Position numbers and translations under genes: made by a program | From: Deltaproteobacteria bacterium | GTDB taxonomy: Bacteria; Myxococcota_C; UBA6777 | NCBI GenBank assembly: GCA_002731275.1 | Contig: PCBK01000030.1 | Coordinates: 198,377 to 262,376 of the forward strand | Length of the DNA stretch: 64,000 nucleotides | Direction: 5' to 3' | The notes under the pieces: generated by a model | Seen by the model: only the letters and a program-made list of their open reading frames with translations | Database searches by the model: none | What the model was told of the DNA's origin: nothing | Shown: in pieces, positions 28,233-36,736 of the stretch | Layout of the letters: the number at the start of each line of letters is the position of its first letter | Position numbering within the stretch: the stretch's first letter is position 1

Positions 28233-29099
28233 ATGTCGCACTTTCAATACAACAGTATCCTGTTTCTCTGTGTCGCCAACTCAGCGCGCTCACAAATGGC
28301 CGAAGGACTCGCACGCACGATCTTTGGAGATGAGGTCACGATCCACTCAGCAGGTTCAAAGCCCTCCAAAGTCCATCCACTCGCGATCAAGGCGATGGCA
28401 GCGATCGATATTGACATCACAAACCAACATTCAAAAGCTGTCGATGACATGGAAGACCTCGACGTCGACCTCGTCATCACATTGTGCGCTGAGGAGGTGT
28501 GCCCTGTCTTCCTTGGAGATGTCAAACGCCTCCATTGGCCCCTCCAAGATCCAGCGCATAAAGACGAAGACACGAGCGAAGAGACACAGCTCCAGCAATT
28601 TTGTAAGATCCGAGACCAGATCAAAGGAAGGCTCGAAGTCCTCCGCTCCCTCCGAGGTCGCACAGAAGGATTGGAGCCACAAGAGTTCCACGCAAGCATC
28701 CGCGTCCCCGACCTTGGCGAGGCTGCGGCCTTTTACAGTTGGTTGCTCGGCATCTCCCCCAAAGAGTGGACACACCGCTATGTGACCTTCGTGAGCGAGG
28801 CGTTACGCACGAACTTTGTGATCCTTGTGGACGATGGAAAGACCCTTCATCACGACACACTCTACCACTTGGGCGTGGACCTCGGCACGAGGGAAGCCGT
28901 GATCGAAGCCCACAAAAAAGCCGAAGAGGCTGGCTGGACCATTCACAAACCTGCTCGCACGACGTGGCGTGGGACACCTCTTCACGAGTTGTGGCTCAAA
29001 GATCCAGGTGGCAACCTGATCGAGCTGTATGCCCGCCTGACAGATGAACAGCTCGCAGAGATGCCCGCCGATAAAGAACCTCTCTTTCTCGTCAGCTAA
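28233..29099 (+). CDS. arsC: Arsenate reductase (LMW-PTP type) fused to a VOC/ArsI-like domain
   Basis: 288 residues. Residues 1-145 are a low-molecular-weight phosphatase-type ArsC: CX5R loop Cys13-VANSA-Arg19, redox cysteines Cys85 and Cys90 in [11 protein letters not shown], and the HWPLQDPA segment. Residues about 150-270 form a vicinal-oxygen-chelate fold like ArsI/CadI, with metal-ligand candidates His153 (FHASIRV), His212 (YHLGVDL) and Glu264 (LIELYA). The Cys-Cys pair that ArsI uses to hold organoarsenical substrate is replaced ([12 protein letters not shown]). The N-terminus should reduce As(V) to As(III) for ACR3; the VOC part is of unknown activity. ATG 28233 is set by AGGAG overlapping the acr3 stop. 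Confidence 0.9.
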   Translation: MSHFQYNSILFLCVANSARSQMAEGLARTIFGDEVTIHSAGSKPSKVHPLAIKAMAAIDIDITNQHSKAVDDMEDLDVDLVITLCAEEVCPVFLGDVKRLHWPLQDPAHKDEDTSEETQLQQFCKIRDQIKGRLEVLRSLRGRTEGLEPQEFHASIRVPDLGEAAAFYSWLLGISPKEWTHRYVTFVSEALRTNFVILVDDGKTLHHDTLYHLGVDLGTREAVIEAHKKAEEAGWTIHKPARTTWRGTPLHELWLKDPGGNLIELYARLTDEQLAEMPADKEPLFLVS

Positions 29100-29183
29100 C
29101 GCAGACGACATTTCCAGACCTGCCCCCTTTGCGTTTCACAGAAGATCACGTATGATTCTCCCCCACAGACAAGGAGAATCGAT

Positions 29184-29891
29184 ATGGGAGTTTTGTACGT
29201 TGTACGCCACGGCCAGGCGTCCTTTATGAGCGAAGATTACGATCAACTCTCGGACAAAGGTGTCGCCCAATCCACCGCCCTCGGTCAATATTGGGCCGAT
29301 GAAGGACGACAGTGGTCACACATCTTCGTCGGCCCCTGCAAACGACATCAACAAACACACGACGCTGTCGCCGCTGTGTACAAAGAGCGTGGGCTCCCCT
29401 GGCCCGAACCGCTCCCCATGCCCGCACTCGATGAACACCAGGGCGCAGAGCTACTTCACAAGGCCCTCCCACAGCTCGCCGAACAAGACGAAGAGATCCA
29501 ACAATGGATGACCGCCTTCTCCGAGACACGTAACGCCAAAGCCTTCCAAAAGATCTTCGAGAAGCTCACCAGAATGTGGGCCAAAGAAGAGATCAACCCC
29601 GAAGGTGTCGAGTCATGGAAGGCTTTTCGACAGCGCATACGAGACGGCCGCCAACAATTCCTCTCCTGTGAAGGCGACAAACTGAGGATCGCGGCGTTCA
29701 CCTCAGGCGGACCTGTTGGCTGTGTGACAGGTGACGCCCTCGGCGTCGATGATGAAGGCATCCTGGAGTTGAGTTGGCAGGTCTACAACACAGCCTACGC
29801 CGAGTTCCTCTTCACGGACGAACGCTTTACCCTACGTCGATTCAATGTGACACCACACATCACCACCCGTGACATGCTCACGTACCGATAA
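29184..29891 (+). CDS. Histidine phosphatase superfamily protein
   Basis: 235 residues. Phosphoglycerate-mutase-like fold: LYVVRHGQASF (RHG catalytic His), FVGPCKRHQQTHDAV, DEHQGAELL (acid Glu region), FTSGGPVGCVTGDAL (second His position occupied by SGG). The second catalytic His is not evident, since the usual SHG/THG is TSGGP. AAGGAG precedes ATG 29184. It is 14 nt upstream of the acyl-CoA dehydrogenase and likely co-transcribed. Confidence 0.85.
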   Translation: MGVLYVVRHGQASFMSEDYDQLSDKGVAQSTALGQYWADEGRQWSHIFVGPCKRHQQTHDAVAAVYKERGLPWPEPLPMPALDEHQGAELLHKALPQLAEQDEEIQQWMTAFSETRNAKAFQKIFEKLTRMWAKEEINPEGVESWKAFRQRIRDGRQQFLSCEGDKLRIAAFTSGGPVGCVTGDALGVDDEGILELSWQVYNTAYAEFLFTDERFTLRRFNVTPHITTRDMLTYR

Positions 29892-29905
29892 TATGGAGGT
29901 CAAAC

Positions 29906-31111
29906 GTGGACTTTAGTATCCCAGAACACATTCAAAGTCTCTGTAAAAAGATCCGGGCATTCCTCGAAGAAGAGATCTCTCCTATCGAGCCACAGCTCAT
30001 GGAGAAGGGCTTCTTTGCGATGGAACCGCTCATCAACGAGAAGCGACAGGCCGTCAAAGATCTCGGCATGTGGGCCCCACACTTCAGCAAAGAATACGGC
30101 GGAATGGGACTCTCTTTGGCAGAATTCGCCCACGTCAGTGAAGAGTTAGGACGTAGCCCACTTGGTCACTACGTCTTCAACTGTCAGGCACCTGACGTCG
30201 GCAACATGGAGATCCTCCACCACTTCGGAACAGACGAACAAAAGAGCAAGTATCTCGAACCGCTGGTCGCTGGTGAGATCCGAAGCTGTTTTGCGATGAC
30301 TGAGCCCGACCACCCAGGCGCAAACCCGACGTGGATGGGAACGACAGCCTTAAAAGAAGGCAGCGATTATGTCGTCAACGGACACAAATGGTTTACGACC
30401 GCTGCAGATGGTGCCAACTTTACGATCATCATGGCAGTGACAGACCCGGAAGGCGAAAACAAGTACAGCCGCGCAAGTATGCTGATCTCACCGATGGACG
30501 CTGAAGGGGTCGAATTTGTGCGCAACATCTCCGTAATGGGTGAGCCCGGTGAAGGCTACGTCAGCCACGCAGAGCTGAAGTTCAACGACCTGCGTGTGCC
30601 AGAAGACCACCTGCTTGGTGGTGAAGGCGCAGGCTTTGCGATCGCACAAGAGCGCCTTGGACCAGGACGCATCCACCACTGTATGCGCTGGATCGGGATC
30701 TGTGAGCGGGTCTTCGACTTGATGTGTCAACGCGCAGCGAGCCGGATGGTCGCGCCAGGAAAACCACTCGGCACGAAGCAGATCGTCCAGACATGGCTCG
30801 CAGAGAGCCGCGCAGAGATCAACGCCGCCCGCTTGATGGTCCTTCATACAGCCTGGAAGATCGACAAAGAGGGTAATTACGCAGCCCGCGAAGAGATCTC
30901 GCTGATCAAATTCTACGTCGCGGACATCCTCCAAAAAGTGTTGGATCGTGCCATTCAAATGCACGGTGCGCTCGGCATGACAGATGACACACCGATCGCG
31001 TGGTGGTTCAGACATGAGCGCGCAGCGCGGATCTACGATGGCCCCGATGAAGTCCACAAGTCTGTCGTCTCAAGACGCATCCTCAAGGCATACGACATCA
31101 AAGTCTCTTAG
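29906..31111 (+). CDS. Acyl-CoA dehydrogenase (ACAD10/11-like)
   Basis: 401 residues. Flavin-dependent acyl-CoA dehydrogenase fold: CFAMTEPDHPGANPTWMGTTA, HKWFTTAADGANFTIIMAVTD, GEGAGFAIAQERLGPGRIHHCMRWIG, HGALGMTDDTPIAWWFRHERAARIYDGPDEVHKSVVSRRIL. YDGPDEVH, with Asp at the usual catalytic-Glu position of YEG, is typical of the ACAD10/11 branch. In that branch a partner or fused kinase phosphorylates 4-hydroxyacyl-CoA and the ACAD domain removes the phosphate. The start is GTG 29906, fixed by ATGGAGGTCAAAC just upstream. The kinase gene follows after a 145-nt structured spacer. Confidence 0.93.
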   Translation: MDFSIPEHIQSLCKKIRAFLEEEISPIEPQLMEKGFFAMEPLINEKRQAVKDLGMWAPHFSKEYGGMGLSLAEFAHVSEELGRSPLGHYVFNCQAPDVGNMEILHHFGTDEQKSKYLEPLVAGEIRSCFAMTEPDHPGANPTWMGTTALKEGSDYVVNGHKWFTTAADGANFTIIMAVTDPEGENKYSRASMLISPMDAEGVEFVRNISVMGEPGEGYVSHAELKFNDLRVPEDHLLGGEGAGFAIAQERLGPGRIHHCMRWIGICERVFDLMCQRAASRMVAPGKPLGTKQIVQTWLAESRAEINAARLMVLHTAWKIDKEGNYAAREEISLIKFYVADILQKVLDRAIQMHGALGMTDDTPIAWWFRHERAARIYDGPDEVHKSVVSRRILKAYDIKVS

Positions 31112-31218
31112 TGGTCCTCTCGCAAAGTAAGCGCATGAGCATGATGTTGCATTTCCCCCGTAGGTTCGGGCCTTGTGTCCGACCTCAACATTGTATGTCC
31201 TTTTCGCGAGAGGACCAC
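31111..31218 (+). ncRNA. Nested long hairpin in the ACAD-kinase spacer (candidate structured RNA)
   Basis: Starting at the last base of the ACAD stop codon, gtggtcctctcgc (31111-31123) pairs perfectly with gcgagaggaccac (31206-31218). Inside it, ATGTTG (31144-31149) pairs with CAACAT (31186-31191), and AGGT-T-CGG (31162-31169) pairs with CCGACCT (31179-31185), giving three co-axial stems. The outer stem ends 38 nt before the kinase ATG. No U-tract follows, so it is not a standard terminator. It may control mRNA stability or the ACAD:kinase ratio, or act as a cis-regulatory leader. Confidence 0.6.
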
Positions 31219-31256
31219 TTCATCCACCTGCCAAAGACCTTACACAGGAGCCTGCT

Positions 31257-32342
31257 ATGACCCAAGACGCGTGGCTGGACAAAGCCAAAGAGATCCGAGA
31301 AGGCGAAGAGTTCGACATCGTCAAGCTCGAACAGTACCTGAAAGATCAACTGAGCGACTTTCAAGGTCCCCTTGTTGTCGAACAGTTTCCCTCAGGGTAC
31401 TCCAACCTGACCTACCTTTTGCGTGACAACGACAAGCAGTGGGTGCTTCGTCGCCCTCCTCGCGGCGCCAAGAAGATCAAAAAAGGCCACGACATGGGTC
31501 GTGAGTATCGCATCCTCTCACGCCTCAAAGACGTCTACCCCAAAGTGCCCACGCCGATCATCTACTGTGAAGATGAAGATGTCCTCGGCGCTGAGTTTTA
31601 CATCATGGAGCGCGTTGAAGGTATCATTTTACGCCACAAAGCCCCAAAAGGTCTGGCCCTTCCACCAGAGCGAATGCGTTCACTCTCAGAGCTGCTCGTG
31701 GACACAATGGTCGACCTGCATGGGATCGACATCCACGCATCAGGACTCGATGACATCGGCAAACCAGAAGGTTACATCGAACGGCAAGTCAAAGGCTGGA
31801 CGGAGCGGTATAAGGCTTCACAGACCGACGAGATCCCGGAGATGGAGCGCGTCGCCAAGTGGCTCGCTGAGAACATGCCCGAAGAGCAGGCCCCATCGAT
31901 CATTCACAATGATTACAAGTTTGATAACATCGTATTTGACCCATCACTTGAACGCTCGATCGCGGTCCTGGATTGGGAGATGGCGACCATCGGCGATCCG
32001 CTGATGGATCTGGGCACAACGCTGGGATATTGGGTGACAAACAACGATCCAGATGAGTGGAAGATGCTGCCCTTCGGTGCGAGTCTTTTGCCCGGCAACT
32101 TGAGCCGCAATGAGCTCGTGGCACGCTACGCAGAGAAGAGCGGTCGAGACGTCTCCAACATCTTGTTTTACTATGCGAATGCGCTCTTCAAGATCGCGGT
32201 AGTCTTGCAACAGATCTACTTCCGTTACAAACAAGGCGACACCAAAGACGAGCGCTTCGCGAATTTTGTGATGGGCGTCTATATGCTCTCTCAAATCGCT
32301 TCGACCGCCATCGACAAAGACCGCATCGAGCCTCTCGCCTAG
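31257..32342 (+). CDS. Phosphotransferase (APH/ACAD11-kinase-like)
   Basis: 361 residues. Aminoglycoside-phosphotransferase-fold kinase like the N-terminal domain of ACAD11: VEQFPSGYSNLTYLL (nucleotide loop), WVLRRPPRG, Brenner motif IIHNDYKFDNIVFD (catalytic Asp) and AVLDWEMATIGDPLMDLG (metal Asp). WVLRRPP is characteristic of this subgroup. Together with the upstream dehydrogenase it is likely to handle 4-hydroxyacyl-CoA. ATG 31257 is set by AGGAG 6 nt upstream. Confidence 0.92.
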   Translation: MTQDAWLDKAKEIREGEEFDIVKLEQYLKDQLSDFQGPLVVEQFPSGYSNLTYLLRDNDKQWVLRRPPRGAKKIKKGHDMGREYRILSRLKDVYPKVPTPIIYCEDEDVLGAEFYIMERVEGIILRHKAPKGLALPPERMRSLSELLVDTMVDLHGIDIHASGLDDIGKPEGYIERQVKGWTERYKASQTDEIPEMERVAKWLAENMPEEQAPSIIHNDYKFDNIVFDPSLERSIAVLDWEMATIGDPLMDLGTTLGYWVTNNDPDEWKMLPFGASLLPGNLSRNELVARYAEKSGRDVSNILFYYANALFKIAVVLQQIYFRYKQGDTKDERFANFVMGVYMLSQIASTAIDKDRIEPLA

Positions 32343-32400
32343 CTGAAAACGTCCATCTCTTTTTGGACCGTTCTTTTCGTCATCATCAAAAGGGATTCAT

Positions 32401-33564
32401 ATGTTTCCAATCAACGACTCCGCAGGGATCTTGTTTATCCTCGCAGGCAACGCCGCGTTGTGGTTTTTTCTAGAGAAGCACACAAAGTGGAAGGTCTTTC
32501 ACTTCTTTCCACCTCTGATCTTCATCTATCTCATCCCCGGCATCCTCTCAAACACGGGTGTTCTCCCTCTCAAAGACCCGACATACTCGTGGATGAGACA
32601 CAATCTCCTGCCGGCGTTTCTCGTCCTCTTGCTGCTAGACGTCGACGTACGCGGCGCATCAAGAGTCATGGGACGTGGTCTGCTCGTCATGTTCGCTGGA
32701 ACACTTGGGGTGGTCATAGGTGGTCCTATCGCCTTCGCATTGGTCAAGGGATTCCTCTCAGAAGGCGCATGGAAGGGCTTCGGTGCGCTCGCTGGTTCAT
32801 GGATTGGTGGGACCGGAAATATGGCCGCAGTAGGTGGTGGACTTGAGACATCGAGTAAACACTTTGGGCTCGCGATCATCGCGGACCACGCGATCTACCT
32901 TGTCTGGCTTCCCCTGCTGTTGTACAGCAAGAGCCTTGCGCCGTGGTTCCATAGGATGACAGGCGCCTCCCAAGAGCATCTCGACAAGCTCAAACAAGCC
33001 GCAGAAGAGCTCGTCGTCGACAAGGGAAGACCGGAGATGTGGCACATCCTCCTGTTGCTCGCGCTGGCTTTCGGGGCGACATTTCTCGCCAACACCATCG
33101 CCCCCCTGCTCCCTGTCGTCAAACCCGTATTGGGCAAGAGCACATACACCATTTTGCTCGTCACAACCTTTGGGTTGATACTCTCTCAATCGCCGGCCCG
33201 AAAGATCCCAGGCAGTCACATATTATCGATGGCGATGGTATACCTGTTTGTCGCCCGTATGGGTGCAACAGCGTCTATCCAGGGACTGGCAGGTGAAGCG
33301 CTTCCGTTTGTCGCAGGGGCCTTCGTTTGGATTTTGATCCACGGCGCGTTTTTGTTGCTCGCGGCCAAATTGCTGCACGCAGACGTCCACACGACAGCGA
33401 TCGCCTCTGCTGCCAACATTGGCGGCGCAGCGAGCGCACCTGTCGTCGCAGCCTACCATGATGAACGACTTGTACCTGTGAGCATTTTGATGGCTTTGAT
33501 GGGGTATGCTGTGGGAAATTACGCAGCGTTTGCAACAGCTTGGCTATGTAGCCTTATCGCGTAG
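32401..33564 (+). CDS. DUF819-family membrane protein
   Basis: 387 residues with about ten membrane segments. Family features: PPLIFIYLIPGILSNTGVLP, NLLPAFLVLLLLDVDVRGASRVMGRGLLVMFAGTLGVVIGGP, GSWIGGTGNMAAVGGGLE and SAANIGGAASAPVVAAYHDERLVPVSILMALMGYAVGNYAA. The paired GxxxGGxxN-like repeats suggest an inverted-repeat transporter, substrate unknown. AAAGGG precedes ATG 32401. It lies 58 nt after the kinase gene and is probably in the same transcript. It converges with a histidine kinase 7 nt downstream. Confidence 0.92.
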   Translation: MFPINDSAGILFILAGNAALWFFLEKHTKWKVFHFFPPLIFIYLIPGILSNTGVLPLKDPTYSWMRHNLLPAFLVLLLLDVDVRGASRVMGRGLLVMFAGTLGVVIGGPIAFALVKGFLSEGAWKGFGALAGSWIGGTGNMAAVGGGLETSSKHFGLAIIADHAIYLVWLPLLLYSKSLAPWFHRMTGASQEHLDKLKQAAEELVVDKGRPEMWHILLLLALAFGATFLANTIAPLLPVVKPVLGKSTYTILLVTTFGLILSQSPARKIPGSHILSMAMVYLFVARMGATASIQGLAGEALPFVAGAFVWILIHGAFLLLAAKLLHADVHTTAIASAANIGGAASAPVVAAYHDERLVPVSILMALMGYAVGNYAAFATAWLCSLIA

Positions 33565-33571
33565 GTGAGAC

Positions 33572-35161
33572 CTACCCATCCGATGGGGGAGGACAAGATC
33601 GCTTTTGTGGTTCATAAGGAGAGGGGATATCACCTGTTTCGATGAGGCTCTTTGTCTCGTTGATGTAGACAGGGAGGACAATCGTAAAGATTGAACCGAC
33701 TTCCACCTCGCTCTTCACGAAGAGATCTCCACCCATCAAGCGACAAAGTTTTCGACTGATCGCCAACCCCAACCCGGTCCCTCCAAACCTCTTCCAGATC
33801 GAACCATCAGCCTGCGAAAAAGGCTCAAACAGGTAAGGCAAGCGCTCTGAAGCGATCCCGACACCTGTGTCCTGAACGGAGAGATGATAACAATCCATAC
33901 CACCTGTCGTTTCTTGAGACAAAGACAAAGTAATCTCGCCTTCTGTCGTAAATTTGTTGGCGTTGGAGAGCAAATTGAGAAGCACCTGATGTAGACGCAT
34001 TCTGTCCGTCGTGATCTTCTGAAGAGAAGATGCGTTCACGATATGAAAGGTATTGTTATTCTTTTGTAGGAGAGGATACAGGACTGTGTTGAGCTCATCA
34101 AACAGGTCGAGAAAGTAGAACGTCTCCTCTTCGAGCTCAATCTTATCACTTTCGATTTTGGAGAGGTCGAGGATATCGTTGACAAGCGCGAGCAGATGAC
34201 GACCAGCCTGGCCGATCTTTTGGGTGTCTTCTCGCAACTCTTGTAAACCACAATCTTCGAGCTCCTCATCGACAAGCTCAGTGTATCCAATGATCGCGTT
34301 AAGAGGTGTGCGCAACTCATGGCTCATGTTGGCCAAAAAGATGCTCTTGAATTTGTTGGCTTTGAGCGCTGCATCCCGTGTCTCACGTAACTCCTGTGTC
34401 AGGAGCTTTTTGGCTTCATCAGCCTCTCTTCTTTGTGTGATATCCCGTGCGACCGCCATCATCCTCAGATCATGATCAGGACCAAACAACATCAAACGAA
34501 GCTCCATCGGACATAATGAACCATCCTTTCTGCGGTGATGACTCTCGACCGTGATCGCCTCTCCAGGCGTCATACGCTTCCAAATCCCCCCTAATTGACT
34601 CCGTTTGATGCTCGGATCGAGTTCAGAGACGGGCAAGGCAAGGAGTTCTTCTCGTGTGTAGCCCAGACACTCATACGCCGCCCTGTTCACATCGACGATC
34701 TGACCTTCCATGTCGTGTGCAAAAAACAGATCCCCTGCATGATCGATAAAGCCACGTAATCTTGCGACTTCTTCTTTGAGTGTTTGTACGATCTTGTCTT
34801 GCTCTTGCTGTACACACCCCATCAACCAAAGATATCGGTCACTTATCGTGATCAACCGCCAAGAATACCACGTGTACGCACCGTCCTTGCTCGCTGGTGG
34901 CGCGTCGAATGAGGCTTCTTTGGTCTGTCCCGCCAACAACTCCCAGGCATCCCGCGCCGCAAACATAATCCCCTTTTGGAACAAGTGAGAAAAACGGACC
35001 TCTTCGAATGAAGAAAGTGTACCAAAGAGTTCTCGGGCTTTTGGGTTCATCGCACAAACGACTTCTGCTCGATCGATCACACACACAGGCTCAGACGACC
35101 AGCGAAAGAGTTCGATCAACTCTCCAGGCTTTGACTTGATACTCAACACAGGAGCCGACAT
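33572..35161 (-). CDS. Soluble PAS-PAS histidine kinase
   Basis: 529 residues. No membrane segment. PAS 1 about 10-115; PAS 2 about 135-255 (HAGDLFFAHDMEGQIVDVNRAAYECLGYTREELL); HisKA with SHELRTPLNAIIGY; HATPase_c ([38 protein letters not shown]). A Pro-rich tail ends the protein. ATG 35161 (MSAPVLS) has GGAG about 9 nt upstream; a TTG five codons earlier is less likely. No response regulator is adjacent. Confidence 0.93.
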   Translation of the reverse strand: MSAPVLSIKSKPGELIELFRWSSEPVCVIDRAEVVCAMNPKARELFGTLSSFEEVRFSHLFQKGIMFAARDAWELLAGQTKEASFDAPPASKDGAYTWYSWRLITISDRYLWLMGCVQQEQDKIVQTLKEEVARLRGFIDHAGDLFFAHDMEGQIVDVNRAAYECLGYTREELLALPVSELDPSIKRSQLGGIWKRMTPGEAITVESHHRRKDGSLCPMELRLMLFGPDHDLRMMAVARDITQRREADEAKKLLTQELRETRDAALKANKFKSIFLANMSHELRTPLNAIIGYTELVDEELEDCGLQELREDTQKIGQAGRHLLALVNDILDLSKIESDKIELEEETFYFLDLFDELNTVLYPLLQKNNNTFHIVNASSLQKITTDRMRLHQVLLNLLSNANKFTTEGEITLSLSQETTGGMDCYHLSVQDTGVGIASERLPYLFEPFSQADGSIWKRFGGTGLGLAISRKLCRLMGGDLFVKSEVEVGSIFTIVLPVYINETKSLIETGDIPSPYEPQKRSCPPPSDG

Positions 35162-35629
35162 TGCACACCACTCCAATAGTCCTATACACGTGGAGCTGTT
35201 ACGACACTTTCCAGCACCACATTCTTATACAAACGTCACATACAGAGCTTCCAAGAACCAAGAGAAAATTGGAAAAAAGTACACCAAAATTCCTCAGGAA
35301 CCTCACTTTATTCTGACATGATGTCAGACTGTACATCGCGAAAGAAACCACACCATACAACGAACACTCCGGAATCGCAAATGTTTCATGTTCAGTAGAC
35401 CTGAAAGAATCCACCACAATGCACATCCCACGACCCAAACCGACACAGCAAATAAACAACGCCAACCAAGTGCACATCTTCCTCACCAACTTCAAATACA
35501 TCGTAGAACCGTGACATGTGTTACACCTCACCTAAAAGAGTTACTTTAACTTTTTTCTTTCCAATTGAACTTTTTCTTTTGAAGAGACGTCCAAGACAAC
35601 AACATTCCCACACACAAGAGGAAGAGAAG
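35162..35629. other. Divergent intergenic region with a 17-bp palindrome
   Basis: 468 bp between the PAS kinase (leftward) and the ADP-ribosylglycohydrolase (rightward). It contains the perfect palindrome tctgacat-g-atgtcaga at 35312-35328. The part next to the rightward gene is T-rich (ttttttctttcc near 35550). No credible gene lies within. Confidence 0.6.
35312..35328. promoter_or_regulatory. Palindrome, candidate operator
   Basis: 8-bp perfect arms around a single G. The size fits the footprint of a dimeric regulator. It is midway between two divergent genes; the regulator is unknown. Confidence 0.45.
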
Positions 35630-36724
35630 ATGAGAGACAATCGGACAACACTTGAAGACCTCTTTACACACGAAGCCATCGACGTAAAACGCGGAGACAT
35701 CTTTGATGATATAAGGCCGGGGATCCTGGAGAAGACCGACGTAGACGCGATCGAGGGGATGATGTGGGGCCTCGCGATTGGTGATGCCTTGGGACTTGTA
35801 ACAGAGGCGATGCTGCCAAAAAATCGTTTTAAGAAGTACGGGGAGATCAGGGACTACGTGACAGGTCGACGTGTCAAAGAGCCCATTGGACTGTGCACAG
35901 ATGACACACAGATGGCGTACTGGACAGTCGAACATATGCTCGAAGAGGATGGCTTTGTCCCTGACAAGCTCGCCAAGATCTTTACGGCGAGACCGATTAG
36001 AGGGATGGGAAAGACAGTCGGCACGTTCAGAAGACACATCAAAGAAGGTCGCCCTTGGCAAGAGAGCGGCCCCAAGTCCGCAGGTAACGGCGCGCTGATG
36101 AGAATCGCGCCGATATTGCTTCCGCACCTACGACATGGAACAGAGCTGTTATGGGCGGATACAGCGCTCTGTGCCATGATGACCCATAACGATTCGGCGT
36201 CGATCGCGTCGTGCATCTCGTTTGTTGCGATGTTGTGGGAAGTGTTGCAGATGAAGACACCACCTGCACCGATGTGGTGGCTGGAGACATATGTATCACA
36301 CATGCGTAAGCTCGAAAAAGACGACACCTATCAACCGCGCAAGGCGTTTGTCGAAGCCTACGAAGGAAACATCGCAGACTTCACAGAGCAAGTCATCACA
36401 AAGGCCTGGGAGGATGGATGCAACACACTCGAAGCGTGCAGTCGATGGCACTCCGGGGCATACTTACTGGAGACGATCCCCTGTGTGCTCTACATCTTGA
36501 TGTCCCACGGTGATTCATTCGAGGAGGCAGTCGTAAGAGCGGTCAATGACACGAAGGATAACGACACAGTGGCGGCCATTGTCGGCGCTGCAATGGGCGC
36601 TTTGTATGGGAAGTCATCCATCCCTTCACGTTGGCTGGAGAAACACACAGGTCGCACCCAACAAAATGACGATGGGCAGATCCACCGTCTCCTCGAACAG
36701 GCCCAACAACGCTGGTACGCCTGA
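35630..36724 (+). CDS. ADP-ribosylglycohydrolase (DraG family)
   Basis: 364 residues. The DraG fold is evident: GMMWGLAIGDALGLVTEAM, metal-binding LCTDDTQMAYWTVEHM, SAGNGALMRIAPILLPH, HNDSASIASCISFV and AVNDTKDNDTVAAIVGAAMGALYG (second metal triad). It hydrolyses N- or O-linked ADP-ribose from proteins or other acceptors. There is no ADP-ribosyltransferase or nitrogenase gene nearby, so the target is unknown. ATG 35630 follows AGAGGAAG. Confidence 0.93.
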   Translation: MRDNRTTLEDLFTHEAIDVKRGDIFDDIRPGILEKTDVDAIEGMMWGLAIGDALGLVTEAMLPKNRFKKYGEIRDYVTGRRVKEPIGLCTDDTQMAYWTVEHMLEEDGFVPDKLAKIFTARPIRGMGKTVGTFRRHIKEGRPWQESGPKSAGNGALMRIAPILLPHLRHGTELLWADTALCAMMTHNDSASIASCISFVAMLWEVLQMKTPPAPMWWLETYVSHMRKLEKDDTYQPRKAFVEAYEGNIADFTEQVITKAWEDGCNTLEACSRWHSGAYLLETIPCVLYILMSHGDSFEEAVVRAVNDTKDNDTVAAIVGAAMGALYGKSSIPSRWLEKHTGRTQQNDDGQIHRLLEQAQQRWYA

Positions 36725-36736
36725 CATTGAAGATAC

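Noticed and set aside
29748..29770. tRNA or other structural RNA in the histidine-phosphatase region
   Set aside because: No cloverleaf, TpsiC-like GGTTCGAATCC or anticodon arm; no tRNA was found anywhere in the window.
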